Positions 25,638-34,009 of a DNA stretch of 44,035 nucleotides are shown in pieces. The stretch's first letter is position 1, and every line of letters starts with the position of its first letter. This DNA is from Rhodospirillaceae bacterium (GTDB lineage Bacteria > Pseudomonadota > Alphaproteobacteria > Rhodospirillales > Casp-alpha2). The notes under the pieces are model-generated. The model was not told where the DNA came from and did no database searches. It saw only the letters and a list, made by a program, of their open reading frames with translations. The stretch lies in the NCBI GenBank assembly GCA_018698795.1, contig JABIPG010000039.1, forward strand, positions 1 through 44,035. Direction: 5' to 3'. The position numbers and the translations under genes were made by a program.

Positions 25638-26852
25638 CTAAGCCGCTTGTTTCAGTTCCAGCCGGTTCCAGACCTCAACCAGGGCTTTCACTAGATCTTC
25701 CATCAGTTCGTCCGTGTGCAGCGGCGTCGGGGTGATGCGAAGCCGCTCCGTGCCTTTCGGGACTGTCGGATAGTTGATCGGCTGGATGTAGATATTGTAC
25801 TCCTCCAGCAGCATGTCGGTGGCCTGTTTGCACCGAACCGGGTCGCCGACCAGCACTGGCACCACGTGGGTGACGGACTCCTCCATCAAAGGCAGGCCGA
25901 TATCGCGGATCATCTGCTTGAGTTTTTCGGAGCGCTCCTGGTGTATGATACGCAGTTCGTTGTGTTCGCGCACGTAACGCACAGATGCGATGGCTGCGCC
26001 GATGATCGGCGGCGCCAAGGTGGTGGAGAAAATAAATCCTGGCGCATTTGAGCGCACCGCGTCAATCAATGCCGCCGAACCTGTGATATAGCCGCCACAA
26101 AGACCAAAGCCCTTGGCCAGCGTACCTTCGATGACCGTTAGGCGGTCGGCAAGGCCCTCGCGTTCGGTAATGCCGCCGCCGCGCTCGCCGTACAGGCCGA
26201 CAGCGTGCACTTCGTCGATGTAGGTCATGGCGTTGTATTTGTCCGCCAAATCGCAAATCTCAGCGATGGGGGAGACGTCGCCATCCATGGAATAGACTGA
26301 TTCGAACACGATCAGTTTCGGCCGATCGATATCGGTGTCTTTTAGCAGATTTTCCAGATGCACGAGATCGCAGTGGTTGTAGATTGCCCGTTCGCAGCCG
26401 GCATTGCGGACACCGGCGATCATTGACGCGTGATTCCAGGCGTCCGAGAAAATTTTGCAATCGGGGATCAGCTTGGCGATAGTTGAGATACCGGCATCAT
26501 TGGATACATAGCCAGATGTGAACAGAAGCCCCGCTTCCTTGCCATGCAGCTTGGCCAACTCTTCCTCAAGCAATACATGCAAGTGCGTGGTGCCTGCGAT
26601 ATTGCGTGTGCCGCCCGAGCCGCAGCCATAGGTGTTGGCCGCCTCAATCAGGGCATCGCGGACGATGGGGTTCTGGCCCATGCCGAGATAATCGTTTGAG
26701 CACCACACAATCACCTCTTCAGTGGCATCCGGCCGGCGATTGGTGGCGTGTGGGAAATTGCCCGCGTGGCGTTCGAGATCAGCAAAAACCCGGTAGCGGC
26801 CCTCTGCCTTGATCTGATCCACGGATTGCTTAAAATACGCCTCGTAATCCAT
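25638..26852 (-). CDS. hemA: 5-aminolevulinate synthase
   Basis: A 404-aa PLP enzyme condensing glycine and succinyl-CoA to 5-aminolevulinate (Shemin pathway), the alphaproteobacterial route to heme. The signatures are clear: [10 protein letters not shown] near residue 50, [43 protein letters not shown], and the PLP lysine in [14 protein letters not shown]. The track ORF starts far upstream; ATG 26852 with AGGAAG eight bases before it matches the family N-terminus ([20 protein letters not shown]). Two FNR-like boxes lie about 140-180 bases upstream, so expression likely rises under denitrifying conditions when NirS, NirT and heme d1 need tetrapyrroles. Confidence 0.97.
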   Translation of the reverse strand: MDYEAYFKQSVDQIKAEGRYRVFADLERHAGNFPHATNRRPDATEEVIVWCSNDYLGMGQNPIVRDALIEAANTYGCGSGGTRNIAGTTHLHVLLEEELAKLHGKEAGLLFTSGYVSNDAGISTIAKLIPDCKIFSDAWNHASMIAGVRNAGCERAIYNHCDLVHLENLLKDTDIDRPKLIVFESVYSMDGDVSPIAEICDLADKYNAMTYIDEVHAVGLYGERGGGITEREGLADRLTVIEGTLAKGFGLCGGYITGSAALIDAVRSNAPGFIFSTTLAPPIIGAAIASVRYVREHNELRIIHQERSEKLKQMIRDIGLPLMEESVTHVVPVLVGDPVRCKQATDMLLEEYNIYIQPINYPTVPKGTERLRITPTPLHTDELMEDLVKALVEVWNRLELKQAA

Positions 26853-26993
26853 CGTTCGTGCTTCCTGTCGCATTTGTTTCGATGTGGGTTGCTGGGCCAA
26901 AAGTCGCCCGTTCCCTGGGGTTTCCAACCGAGCTTTGTAACCTAGCGAAAAACCCAGCCAGACACAATGAACCGCATATTGGCCATAGGCTCC

Positions 26994-27007
26994 TTGATGC
27001 AAGTCAA
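26994..27007. promoter_or_regulatory. FNR/DNR-like box (one mismatch), hemA-dnr region
   Basis: TTGATGCAAGTCAA differs from TTGAT-N4-ATCAA at one position. Its centre would place a class II hemA start near 26959, leaving a leader of about 107 bases. It pairs with the perfect box 11 bases away, so one box may serve hemA and the other the regulator gene. Confidence 0.6.
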
Positions 27008-27017
27008 AAGAATGCAT

Positions 27018-27031
27018 TTGATTCACATCAA
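27018..27031. promoter_or_regulatory. Perfect FNR/DNR box, hemA-dnr region
   Basis: TTGATTCACATCAA matches TTGAT-N4-ATCAA exactly. Class II spacing places a rightward transcript start near 27066, about 40 bases before the TTG start of the regulator gene, with a weak TTTAAG -10 candidate at 27052. Confidence 0.8.
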
Positions 27032-27104
27032 GGCAAGCAAGATGCCTTTTCTTTAAGTCTCGACAAGATAGAGTGAGATCAAGAGTTTTGGATAGGGTGA
27101 GATA

Positions 27105-27815
27105 TTGCTTAGCGATACAGATAAGAAAATCATTCACGGACTACCCTTGTTTCAAGGATTGCCGGCGGATGTTCTAGAAGACTTGCTGGACCAGGCGGTG
27201 CCGCGGGAATACCCGAAAGGCCACGTTTTGTTTCACCGTGATGACCCGGCGGACCGGTTTTATATCCTGCTCGAGGGTTGGGTAAAGGTGTTCCGCGATA
27301 CCATCGCTGGCGACGAGGCCGTGCTGGGTGTTTTCACCAGCGGCGAAACTCTGGCCGAGGCGGCGGCGTTTTTGGATCACGGCTATCCGGCATCGGCACA
27401 GGTGGTCGAGGATGCCAGGCTGGTGCCGGTGTTTAGCTCGGTCATTCGCCGTGAAATTCATTCCAATCCGGACATTGCCATGAATATGTTGGCATCGATG
27501 TCGCGGCACATGCACCATTTCGTGGTTGAGGTCGAGCAACTCAAAACCTGTTCGGCAACGCAACGGGTGATCGATTTCCTGCTGCGCCGCTGTGCGGCGG
27601 ATGAAGGTCCGGCAGTGATCTTTTTACCCTACGACAAAACCCTGATTTCGCGCCGACTTGGCATGCAACCTGAAAGCTTGTCCAGAATTCTGTCCAAATT
27701 ACGCAAACTCGGCGTACGCACCGAGCAGAATCGGGTCATCATCAACGATGTTGGAACGCTTCTCGATTATTGCCAAACGGAACGGGCCAACGGACAAATG
27801 GTGTCCAACGGCTAA
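27105..27815 (+). CDS. dnr: Crp/Fnr-family regulator, DNR/NnrR-like
   Basis: A 236-aa regulator. The N-terminal sensor is a cNMP-type beta roll ([39 protein letters not shown]). The C-terminal helix-turn-helix ([24 protein letters not shown]) has the E--SR recognition pattern for FNR-like boxes. The Fe-S cysteines of FNR are absent, pointing to the DNR class, which senses NO. The start codon is TTG 27105 with AGGGTG five bases upstream. Position between hemA and nnrS, with a perfect FNR box in front, fits a regulator of denitrification that controls itself. It overlaps the convergent nnrS end by three bases. NnrR or another DNR-type family member is equally possible. Confidence 0.88.
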   Translation: MLSDTDKKIIHGLPLFQGLPADVLEDLLDQAVPREYPKGHVLFHRDDPADRFYILLEGWVKVFRDTIAGDEAVLGVFTSGETLAEAAAFLDHGYPASAQVVEDARLVPVFSSVIRREIHSNPDIAMNMLASMSRHMHHFVVEVEQLKTCSATQRVIDFLLRRCAADEGPAVIFLPYDKTLISRRLGMQPESLSRILSKLRKLGVRTEQNRVIINDVGTLLDYCQTERANGQMVSNG

Positions 27816-29032
27816 GCGTCTCCGCTAGCCGCCGCACGCGCGCTGATCCGGGGCAATGTCAAGATCGGCCAGTACACCACCGCCACAATCGCGTAGGCGA
27901 GCATCCAAAGCCCGCCGGCTGCGACCATTCCTTCGTTATAGAACTGCGGCAGCCATGCCGGCACCGCGATGCGCGTGATGGCGCTGACACTGATGAGCAG
28001 ATAAGCCGCTGTAATCATCGGCCCGACTTTCAGCGCCCGACCTGTGTGGCCCAGCGCGGCCCGAGTCATGACCGCGAGCGTCATGGAGCCCGCTGCGCCG
28101 ACCGTAAGTGCGTGGATGGCTGTCGCTTCCGATAGCATGCCAAAATGCGCCGCCGCCTTAAACGCTAGCCCGGCCACCAACCAGGCATAGGCGAGGTGTA
28201 GAACCCACACAATCGGCTCGCCCAATGTTTGCAGGCCGCGCCACCCGGCCAATCGGATGGCGTTTGCCACGGCTGCAACAAGCGCGACGGTGCCCGCAAC
28301 AGGCCCGTGTGGTTCGATCAACTCGGCAACGATGAGTATCGCAATAGAAGCGACGGATAGAATATCCAGGGGTTTGCGCGATACGGGTAGAATCTCGTGA
28401 CCCTCGCGGCGCAATGCATTGGTGGTAAATGCCGGCACCACCCGGCCGCCGATGATTGCAATGAGCAAGACAATGGTATCCAAGGCAAGCCGATAGGCCG
28501 TGCCTGAAACCCCGTTCAACAATCCCGTCCATTGGGCGTGGGCCAGAGCGTTGGCAATGAACAGCAACGTCAAGATCGGTACAAAAACGAAATTTCTCGG
28601 CGCCCAACGCTGAAACAGCGCCTTGGCGACCAGCAGCAACAATAGCGGTATAAATGCCAGATCCAGCGCGGCCACCACGAACGCCGGCAGGTAGGCGGAA
28701 AACCAAATGGCGGCGCGTCCGATCAACCAAACCGCGGACAACAGCGCCAAGATCGGCCCGTGTACAGGTTTCGAACTGGTCCAGTTCGGCACCGCAGTCA
28801 GGAAAAATCCGGTGATTGCCGCCAGGGTGTAGCCAAACAGCATCTCGTGTGCGTGCCATTCATGCGGTGCGATGGCGATAGTTGGGCGCAGAACCTGGCC
28901 GTTCATAGCGTGCAGCCCGATCCATGCCAGCCATGCCGCCATGGACAGCGCCGCGAACGTGAAGGCAAACAGAAAAAACGGGCGGAACCCATACGAAAAG
29001 AATTCAGCCCAAGTGAAACGGCGATCAGTCAT
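27812..29032 (-). CDS. nnrS: NnrS family membrane protein
   Basis: A 406-aa polytopic protein with about 12 hydrophobic helices. The start (FFSYGFRPFFLFAFTFAALSMAAWLAW), the motif PHEWHAHEMLFGYTLAAITGFFLTAVPNWT near residue 57, GRVVPAFTTNAL and the histidines in ALTVGAAGSMTLAVMTRAALGHTGR are hallmarks of NnrS. NnrS is a heme- and copper-containing protein that protects against NO stress and is usually controlled by NnrR/DNR. The ATG has GGGGGATAAG directly before it. It follows the cupredoxin gene by about 70 bases on the same strand and is probably the end of the nirS transcription unit. Confidence 0.93.
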   Translation of the reverse strand: MTDRRFTWAEFFSYGFRPFFLFAFTFAALSMAAWLAWIGLHAMNGQVLRPTIAIAPHEWHAHEMLFGYTLAAITGFFLTAVPNWTSSKPVHGPILALLSAVWLIGRAAIWFSAYLPAFVVAALDLAFIPLLLLLVAKALFQRWAPRNFVFVPILTLLFIANALAHAQWTGLLNGVSGTAYRLALDTIVLLIAIIGGRVVPAFTTNALRREGHEILPVSRKPLDILSVASIAILIVAELIEPHGPVAGTVALVAAVANAIRLAGWRGLQTLGEPIVWVLHLAYAWLVAGLAFKAAAHFGMLSEATAIHALTVGAAGSMTLAVMTRAALGHTGRALKVGPMITAAYLLISVSAITRIAVPAWLPQFYNEGMVAAGGLWMLAYAIVAVVYWPILTLPRISARAAASGDA

Positions 29033-29101
29033 CTTATCCCCCCATGAACGGATAAGGACATGGTGTCGTCTCCGGTAAAAAGCAAGGTTTATGGAAAAGC
29101 G

Positions 29102-29527
29102 TCACTGGGCGACCTTAACGTAGCCCCGCATGTTTTCTTGTTCCCAATGAGGTCCACAGAGATACGGGTAGGCGCCGCTTTCAGTGAAGGTGTGCTGCCA
29201 AACTTCTTCGGGGAAAAACCGTTCGGATTCCGCGATGCCGGCTTCCTTCATCCACACACTGTGGCTGGTGCGCCGGTCGACATTGATCCAACGCACCGTG
29301 GTGCCGGGTTTCACGGTCAGGTTGGCGGGGCAGAAGTTGTACTTATACAACTTCACGATCACCACGCCCGGCTCTGCTTTATAGTCCGGGAACATTTTTT
29401 CGAACCGCGCCTCCGCCTTGGCGCAGGCTTTCTTGCGCTCTTCGGTGACCTCGACCTCGCCGCCGGCGATTGCCGGCAGGGCAATTGCCGACAAAGTGGC
29501 TGCCAAAAGGCTACTTCTTAACCACAT
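29102..29527 (-). CDS. Periplasmic type 1 copper protein (cupredoxin)
   Basis: A 141-aa precursor with a signal peptide (MWLRSSLLAATLSAIALPAIA). The cupredoxin ligands are present: His89 in RTSHSVWM and CGPHWEQENM with Cys124, His127 and probably Met133. This resembles pseudoazurin or plastocyanin, but the Cys-to-Met spacing is one longer than in pseudoazurin. A helical insert EVTEERKKACAKAEARFEKMF sits before the copper domain. The start overlaps the end of the nirT-like gene by 17 bases. It is likely an electron carrier to NirS or to the CuA subunit, standing in for cytochrome c551. Exact family unknown. Confidence 0.88.
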   Translation of the reverse strand: MWLRSSLLAATLSAIALPAIAGGEVEVTEERKKACAKAEARFEKMFPDYKAEPGVVIVKLYKYNFCPANLTVKPGTTVRWINVDRRTSHSVWMKEAGIAESERFFPEEVWQHTFTESGAYPYLCGPHWEQENMRGYVKVAQ

Positions 29528-31265
29528 TGATCTCCGCCTCCGGATTGTCCAGGGCCAGCCTGTACTCCAGCGACACGTGGTGGAAGCGCGCCGTGGTGTA
29601 ATCGTCGTGGATGGCGAAGCCGACCGTGTAGGTCTTGCCGGGCTCGAATGTTACCCCACCGGGCTGCGTGGCGGCCAGTGGGCGGGTCAGGGTGACCGTC
29701 CAGGTGCCGTTTTCCAACGAGCCGGTGCCGGTGATCTTCTGTGATGGCTGCAGTTTACGATCTGCCATCACCAAACCTTCTTCGACCGTATTGTCCTTGG
29801 ACTTGTAGCGGAACAGATCCATGTACGCGCCCTCGGCGTATTTCGCATCGAGATCAGCCTTGTCGATCAGCTTGTCCCAAGCACCGCGCGGCTTGCCGTT
29901 CTTGCCCTTGTATTCAAGCTTGGTACGGCTGCCCTTGGTGTACTTGGTGACGCCGTCCGTGAGATCAATGACTTTTGCCGCTTCGCTGGCGGATAGCACA
30001 TCGGCTTTGGGGGCGTCGGGCATGTAGCGCGAGTCATGATGGCAGGTTACCCAGCAGCCCAGTTGCTCGGCGTCTTCAACCTTGCCGTCGTCAATCATGA
30101 CGGCGAGCTTGATTTGATTATCCGGGTCCATCTTGCCGCCATCGGCGAACGGTGCCGGTGTGTGCCCACTATCGGGCCATTGGAACTTCAGCGTCATGTT
30201 GGTGCCGTCGTGTACGGCCTGCACGGCAACCTTGATGGAGCCGCGCTTACCCGGGATTGGGGCCGGTTCGACTTTTTCGCCACCGACGATCTTTTTACCC
30301 ATGTCGGACTGTTCGCCCTTGTGGCATTCCTGGCAACGGTCACCGGCGCGGCGTACTGCGCGGCCACCACCGTGGTCAGAGCCTTTGAGCACCCACTCCA
30401 ACGAAGCTTGGCCCGGATACAGCATTGTCACATCAACCGGCTCTACGCCGCTCATGTCAGGACCACCGCTGGCAGGCGCGGCCGCAACCGGTGTGGCAGC
30501 AGCTTTCGCCATTTCCGCAGCTTTGGCCGCTTCCGCGGCTTTCTTGGCGGCGGCTTCTTCTGCGGCTTTTTTCGCAGCTGCTTCGGCGACCTTTTTAGCC
30601 GCCGCGGCGTCGGCAGCTTTTTTGGCTGCGATAGCCGCTTCCTCGGCCTTCGAGATCAGGCGGCGCGAATCGGCTTTGCCGTCGTAGGGGTCATCGTCCT
30701 CGCCCAACAATTTATGTACGGCTCGATGCGCGATACCTTTGTGGCAATCGATGCAGGTCAGGCCCTCGGATTGTGCGTCCTTGTGGCGTTTGGTGGCGCG
30801 GCGTTTCTGGATGCCGGTTTTCATGGCATCCCATGAGTGGCAGTTGCGGCATTCACGCGAGTCGGTTTGCTTCATCGCCCTCCAGACGTTCTTGGCCAGC
30901 GTCAGACGTTTATCCTCGAACTTCTCCGGTGTATCGATGGTGCCGAGCGCCTTGTGCAGAAGTTCGCCTGAGGCCTGAACCTTACGGACAAGCTTGTGCA
31001 CCCACGGGTCCGGCACATGGCAATCGGAACAGGTCGCCTGCACACCGGTGCGGTTCTGGTAATGGATGGTTTCTTTGTATTCAGCGTAGACGTTTTCCTC
31101 CATCTCGTGGCACGAGATGCAGAATTCCATGGTGTTGGTGGCTTCCATAGCGGTATTGAAGCCGCCCCAGAAGATAACGCCTGCAAAAGCGCCGACTACG
31201 AAAATGGAGCCCCAGGTGTAACGAACCGTCGGCTGCCAGAACCAATTCCAAATCCGTCCAATCAT
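29511..31265 (-). CDS. nirT: NapC/NirT-type multiheme cytochrome fused to ethylbenzene-dehydrogenase-type heme domain
   Basis: A 584-aa protein. One N-terminal anchor helix (GSIFVVGAFAGVIFWGGF) precedes a NapC/NirT domain with four heme motifs: CISCH (49), CSDCH (79), CRNCH (139) and CIDCH (171). A long Ala/Lys helix-forming linker (about 205-260) follows, then a fifth motif CQECH (311) and an atypical CWVTCH (404, CxxxCH) within a C-terminal region resembling the ethylbenzene dehydrogenase/c552 heme-binding domain (WPDSGHTPAPFADGG, GFAIHDDYTTARFHHVSLEYRLAL). NirT proteins carry electrons from quinol to periplasmic nitrite reductase. The normal NirT is about 200 aa, so this is a large fusion. 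It is 145 bases downstream of nirS. Confidence 0.88.
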   Translation of the reverse strand: MIGRIWNWFWQPTVRYTWGSIFVVGAFAGVIFWGGFNTAMEATNTMEFCISCHEMEENVYAEYKETIHYQNRTGVQATCSDCHVPDPWVHKLVRKVQASGELLHKALGTIDTPEKFEDKRLTLAKNVWRAMKQTDSRECRNCHSWDAMKTGIQKRRATKRHKDAQSEGLTCIDCHKGIAHRAVHKLLGEDDDPYDGKADSRRLISKAEEAAIAAKKAADAAAAKKVAEAAAKKAAEEAAAKKAAEAAKAAEMAKAAATPVAAAPASGGPDMSGVEPVDVTMLYPGQASLEWVLKGSDHGGGRAVRRAGDRCQECHKGEQSDMGKKIVGGEKVEPAPIPGKRGSIKVAVQAVHDGTNMTLKFQWPDSGHTPAPFADGGKMDPDNQIKLAVMIDDGKVEDAEQLGCWVTCHHDSRYMPDAPKADVLSASEAAKVIDLTDGVTKYTKGSRTKLEYKGKNGKPRGAWDKLIDKADLDAKYAEGAYMDLFRYKSKDNTVEEGLVMADRKLQPSQKITGTGSLENGTWTVTLTRPLAATQPGGVTFEPGKTYTVGFAIHDDYTTARFHHVSLEYRLALDNPEAEINVVKK

Positions 31266-31367
31266 GTCCGGTGCTCTCCCTGCTTACCCGCCTGAAATTG
31301 CGGGCGTGATACCAACTAAAAAAATGTCAAAAAAAATATGCTGCGAAAAATTTGTCGACGAAGAGAA

Positions 31368-31392
31368 GAGGCGGATGGAAACCATCCGCCTC
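31368..31392 (-). terminator. Hairpin after nirS
   Basis: GAGGCGGATGG, loop AAA, CCATCCGCCTC forms an 11-base perfect stem 18 bases beyond the nirS stop. On the minus strand it is followed by CTTCTCTTCG and, further on, two T-runs of seven and eight. It may terminate or partly terminate nirS transcription, or protect the abundant nirS message from decay, while nirT is read through at lower level. Confidence 0.7.
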
Positions 31393-31409
31393 GCTCCTTC
31401 GTGTCAGCG

Positions 31410-33029
31410 TTAGGTCACGTGGTGGACCCGGTTGTAGACGTTGAATTTGCCGGTCGGCGTTTCCAGCCCCTTGATGCGGGCCTTCTCCTTAAGGGTTTTC
31501 GTGTCGTAGACAACGATTTCACCCTTCAACCAGTTCTTCTTGCCGCCACGAACCCAGACCGATACCCAGAACTCGCTGCCGTCCTGGTTAAATTCGGTGT
31601 GGGTGGCAAGCGCCGTTTCTTGTTCCGTGACTCGGATCGTCTTGACGATTTTGCCGGTCTTTTTGTCCAGGACCTGAATGGACTGCTGGACTTCTGGATC
31701 GGGATGTTTCGTCTGATCGAAGATCACGTAGTCGGATTTCGGATGGGTGCGGATGAACAGACCCGGACCATCTGATTCGACCGAGTAACAGGTCTTCCAG
31801 GCCATATCGGGGCGGCCTTTCGGATCGTTACCCCAGACCGTGACTTTGCCTTCGCCCAAGTGCGTGGTGCCGGCAACCGGACCACATTTTGGGTCGACCC
31901 AGTTGGCGCCCGGACCCGGGTGCGGTTTCTTGCCGGTGACCAAGGAGCCGACAGCCTTACGGGTGACGGTGTCTTGGAATTCCATCCGGTTTGAAGCGTT
32001 GGCGGCGATCTGGAAGTAGCGCTGCGACGGATCGAAGAAGCCGTCATGCAGGTACTTGTTGGTGTTGATCATTTCGATCCGCAAATTGTCGATATCGGAA
32101 TAATCGACCTGCCACATTTGGCCCAATTCCTTAACGGCGACCATCCATGTCGGTGCTTTCGGCGTGTTGTAAACAGCGGCCACGCGGGCTTCGTTCACAT
32201 ACTCACCGTCGACGTTGACGCCACGGGTGGAAACCACTTTCAGCGGCTCCATCGTCTCGGCATCAAGAATCACGAAATGCGGCGGCCAGTAGGCACCACC
32301 AATGACGTATTTGTCTTTCCACTTACCATAGTGGGAAACGGCAACGTCACGGGCATCCGATGCAATCTGTGCGGTGGCCACCACTGCCGGTGGGTTCATC
32401 CACAGATCGATCTTCGACATCAGACCATCACGGCCCTGAGTGAACCAGAAACGACCGTCGGACGATTCTTTCATCACGTGGATGGCGTAGCCGGTATTGA
32501 GCTTGGTGACGACTTCCTTGGTGTCACCGTCGATGATGCCGATCTTGCCGGCATCACGCAGGATCACCATGAAGAAGTTCATCCAATTACGGCCATGCAT
32601 GGGCTTTTTGGGATAGTCTTCAGGTTTGATGTACGTCTTCCAGCGCTGCTTCATTTCGGCGAGAGTCATCTCTGCCGGGGGGGGCACATCCATTTGGATA
32701 TACGTGGCCATCTTCTTGATCTGCGCCTTGTCAAACAGATCGTCGAAGTTGTTCATGCCACCCTCGGTGCCGATCGCGATGATCTTCTCGAGACGTTTCT
32801 GGCCGAGTTTGCGGGTGTTTTTGGGCTCTAGGTTTTTGCCCGTCGCACCTTTACGCAGCACGCCGTGGCAGCCTGCGCAACGTTGGAAGTAGAGTGTTTT
32901 CGCTTCCTCGAAATCTTTCTCAGAGAGCGTTGGCTCCTGCGCGGCAGCGCCCGACGGTATGCCCATGTAGGCGATACCGGCGGCCAAGGCCAAGACGGGG
33001 GCGGTTAGTGTAAATTTCTTCATACTCAT
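31410..33029 (-). CDS. nirS: Cytochrome cd1 nitrite reductase
   Basis: A 539-aa periplasmic enzyme reducing nitrite to NO. The signal peptide is MKKFTLTAPVLALAAGIAYMG with cleavage near AAAQE; the second Met (33023) has the better ribosome-binding-site spacing. The cytochrome c domain has CAGCH (51-55) in YFQRCAGCHGVLRKGATGK, a NirS signature. The eight-bladed d1 propeller has the proximal heme d1 His in TGYAIHVM. The two catalytic His, in YLHDGF and KPHPGPGANW, are exactly 42 residues apart as in Pseudomonas NirS. The end PTGKFNVYN is typical. A Pseudomonas-type N-terminal arm with the Tyr10 ligand is absent. It is divergent from the d1 biosynthesis operon and preceded by a DNR-like box. Confidence 0.97.
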   Translation of the reverse strand: MSMKKFTLTAPVLALAAGIAYMGIPSGAAAQEPTLSEKDFEEAKTLYFQRCAGCHGVLRKGATGKNLEPKNTRKLGQKRLEKIIAIGTEGGMNNFDDLFDKAQIKKMATYIQMDVPPPAEMTLAEMKQRWKTYIKPEDYPKKPMHGRNWMNFFMVILRDAGKIGIIDGDTKEVVTKLNTGYAIHVMKESSDGRFWFTQGRDGLMSKIDLWMNPPAVVATAQIASDARDVAVSHYGKWKDKYVIGGAYWPPHFVILDAETMEPLKVVSTRGVNVDGEYVNEARVAAVYNTPKAPTWMVAVKELGQMWQVDYSDIDNLRIEMINTNKYLHDGFFDPSQRYFQIAANASNRMEFQDTVTRKAVGSLVTGKKPHPGPGANWVDPKCGPVAGTTHLGEGKVTVWGNDPKGRPDMAWKTCYSVESDGPGLFIRTHPKSDYVIFDQTKHPDPEVQQSIQVLDKKTGKIVKTIRVTEQETALATHTEFNQDGSEFWVSVWVRGGKKNWLKGEIVVYDTKTLKEKARIKGLETPTGKFNVYNRVHHVT

Positions 33030-33097
33030 TTGCCTCCATGAGCAATTTCCGCTGACGATATATCCCCAATAATTACTGCTGTTGCGGCTCGTCCGCC

Positions 33098-33111
33098 TTA
33101 ACCGTGGTCAA
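33098..33111 (-). promoter_or_regulatory. DNR-type box upstream of nirS
   Basis: TTAACCGTGGTCAA (plus-strand reading) is the form TTAAC-N4-GTCAA, one change from TTGAY-N4-RTCAA. Class II spacing predicts a leftward transcript start near 33063, about 34 bases before nirS, with TAATTA near the -10 position. The same box form precedes the NorSY-like operon at 18620. Confidence 0.6.
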
Positions 33112-33202
33112 GAATAATTGTGCAATGGCGTGATATTTGATGAATGAAATCGCGGCCTTTGTCGTCGCACAGTATTGCTGAAACCGGATGGGGAGTCCGA
33201 GC

Positions 33203-34009
33203 ATGAAAAACCGGGATGAAAAGCCTCGTGCGGTCGTGCATCTGGTGGGCGCCGGCCCCGGCGACCCCGAACTCTTGACGCTAAAGGCGTTGCGGTTGAT
33301 CGAGGCTGCAGACGTTGTTGTTTATGACCGTTTGGTATCGCTCGAGATCATGGCTCTCGTGCCCGAAGGCGCATCGCGCATTAATGTCGGCAAGCAACCC
33401 AATTGCCATCCTGTGCCGCAAAATGAGATCAATCAGCTGCTGGCCAGTCTGGCCAAGCCGGGTCGTTTGGTCGTGCGCCTGAAGGGCGGTGACCCGTTCC
33501 TGTTCGGGCGCGGTAGCGAAGAGGCGGCTCATTTATATGCATGCGGCATCGATTACAAAGTCGTGCCAGGTGTCACGTCGGCATCGGGGTGTGCGGCGGC
33601 TGTTGGTCTGCCCTTGACCCATCGCGGTCTTTCCCGGGGTGTGCGGTTCGTCACCGGGCATTGCCGCGAGGACGCGCCGTTGGATTTCGATTGGCGCGGG
33701 CTGGCTGATCCGGAAACCACGCTGGTTGTTTATATGGGGCGCGCCAACATGGCACAGATTGCCGTGCGCCTGATCGCCGAAGGATTGGCGGCGGCAACCC
33801 CTGTGCTGGCTGTTTGTAATGGCACACAGCCTAGCCAACGCCACGTCATTGCACCCCTGGGTGAGATTTCTCAAGCCACGTCCGATGCCGACCTGGACGG
33901 CCCGGTATTGTTTGTCATCGGCGCCGTGGCCAGCCTGGCGAGTGAACTGGGTATCGATGCGGGGCTGGCGGAAATTCCGCCGCCCATACTGGAAGCCAGC
34001 CATGGTTAG
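33203..34009 (+). CDS. nirE: Uroporphyrinogen-III C-methyltransferase for heme d1
   Basis: A 268-aa SAM-dependent methyltransferase converting uroporphyrinogen III to precorrin-2, the first committed step to heme d1. Family signatures: VHLVGAGPGDPELLTLKALRL at the N-terminus, VVYDRLVS, RLKGGDPFLFGRGSEE, and VTSASGCAAAVGLPLTHRG. There is no CysG-type dehydrogenase domain, so it is the stand-alone NirE/CobA form. ATG 33203 has GGGGAG seven bases upstream, so I prefer it to ATG 33188. It leads the nir biosynthesis operon and overlaps nirC; the context favours NirE over a siroheme or cobalamin CobA. Confidence 0.94.
   Translation: MKNRDEKPRAVVHLVGAGPGDPELLTLKALRLIEAADVVVYDRLVSLEIMALVPEGASRINVGKQPNCHPVPQNEINQLLASLAKPGRLVVRLKGGDPFLFGRGSEEAAHLYACGIDYKVVPGVTSASGCAAAVGLPLTHRGLSRGVRFVTGHCREDAPLDFDWRGLADPETTLVVYMGRANMAQIAVRLIAEGLAAATPVLAVCNGTQPSQRHVIAPLGEISQATSDADLDGPVLFVIGAVASLASELGIDAGLAEIPPPILEASHG

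Noticed and set aside
31410-33029. NirS first seemed to lack one of the two catalytic histidines, because the region aligned with SHEHPEF of Pseudomonas reads NTPKAPTW.
   Set aside because: Counting residues shows the two catalytic His are those of LHDG and PHPG, 42 residues apart in both proteins, and both are present here.
33136-33150. TTGATGAATGAAAT as an FNR box for nirE.
   Set aside because: Only the left half-site matches; the right half does not resemble ATCAA.
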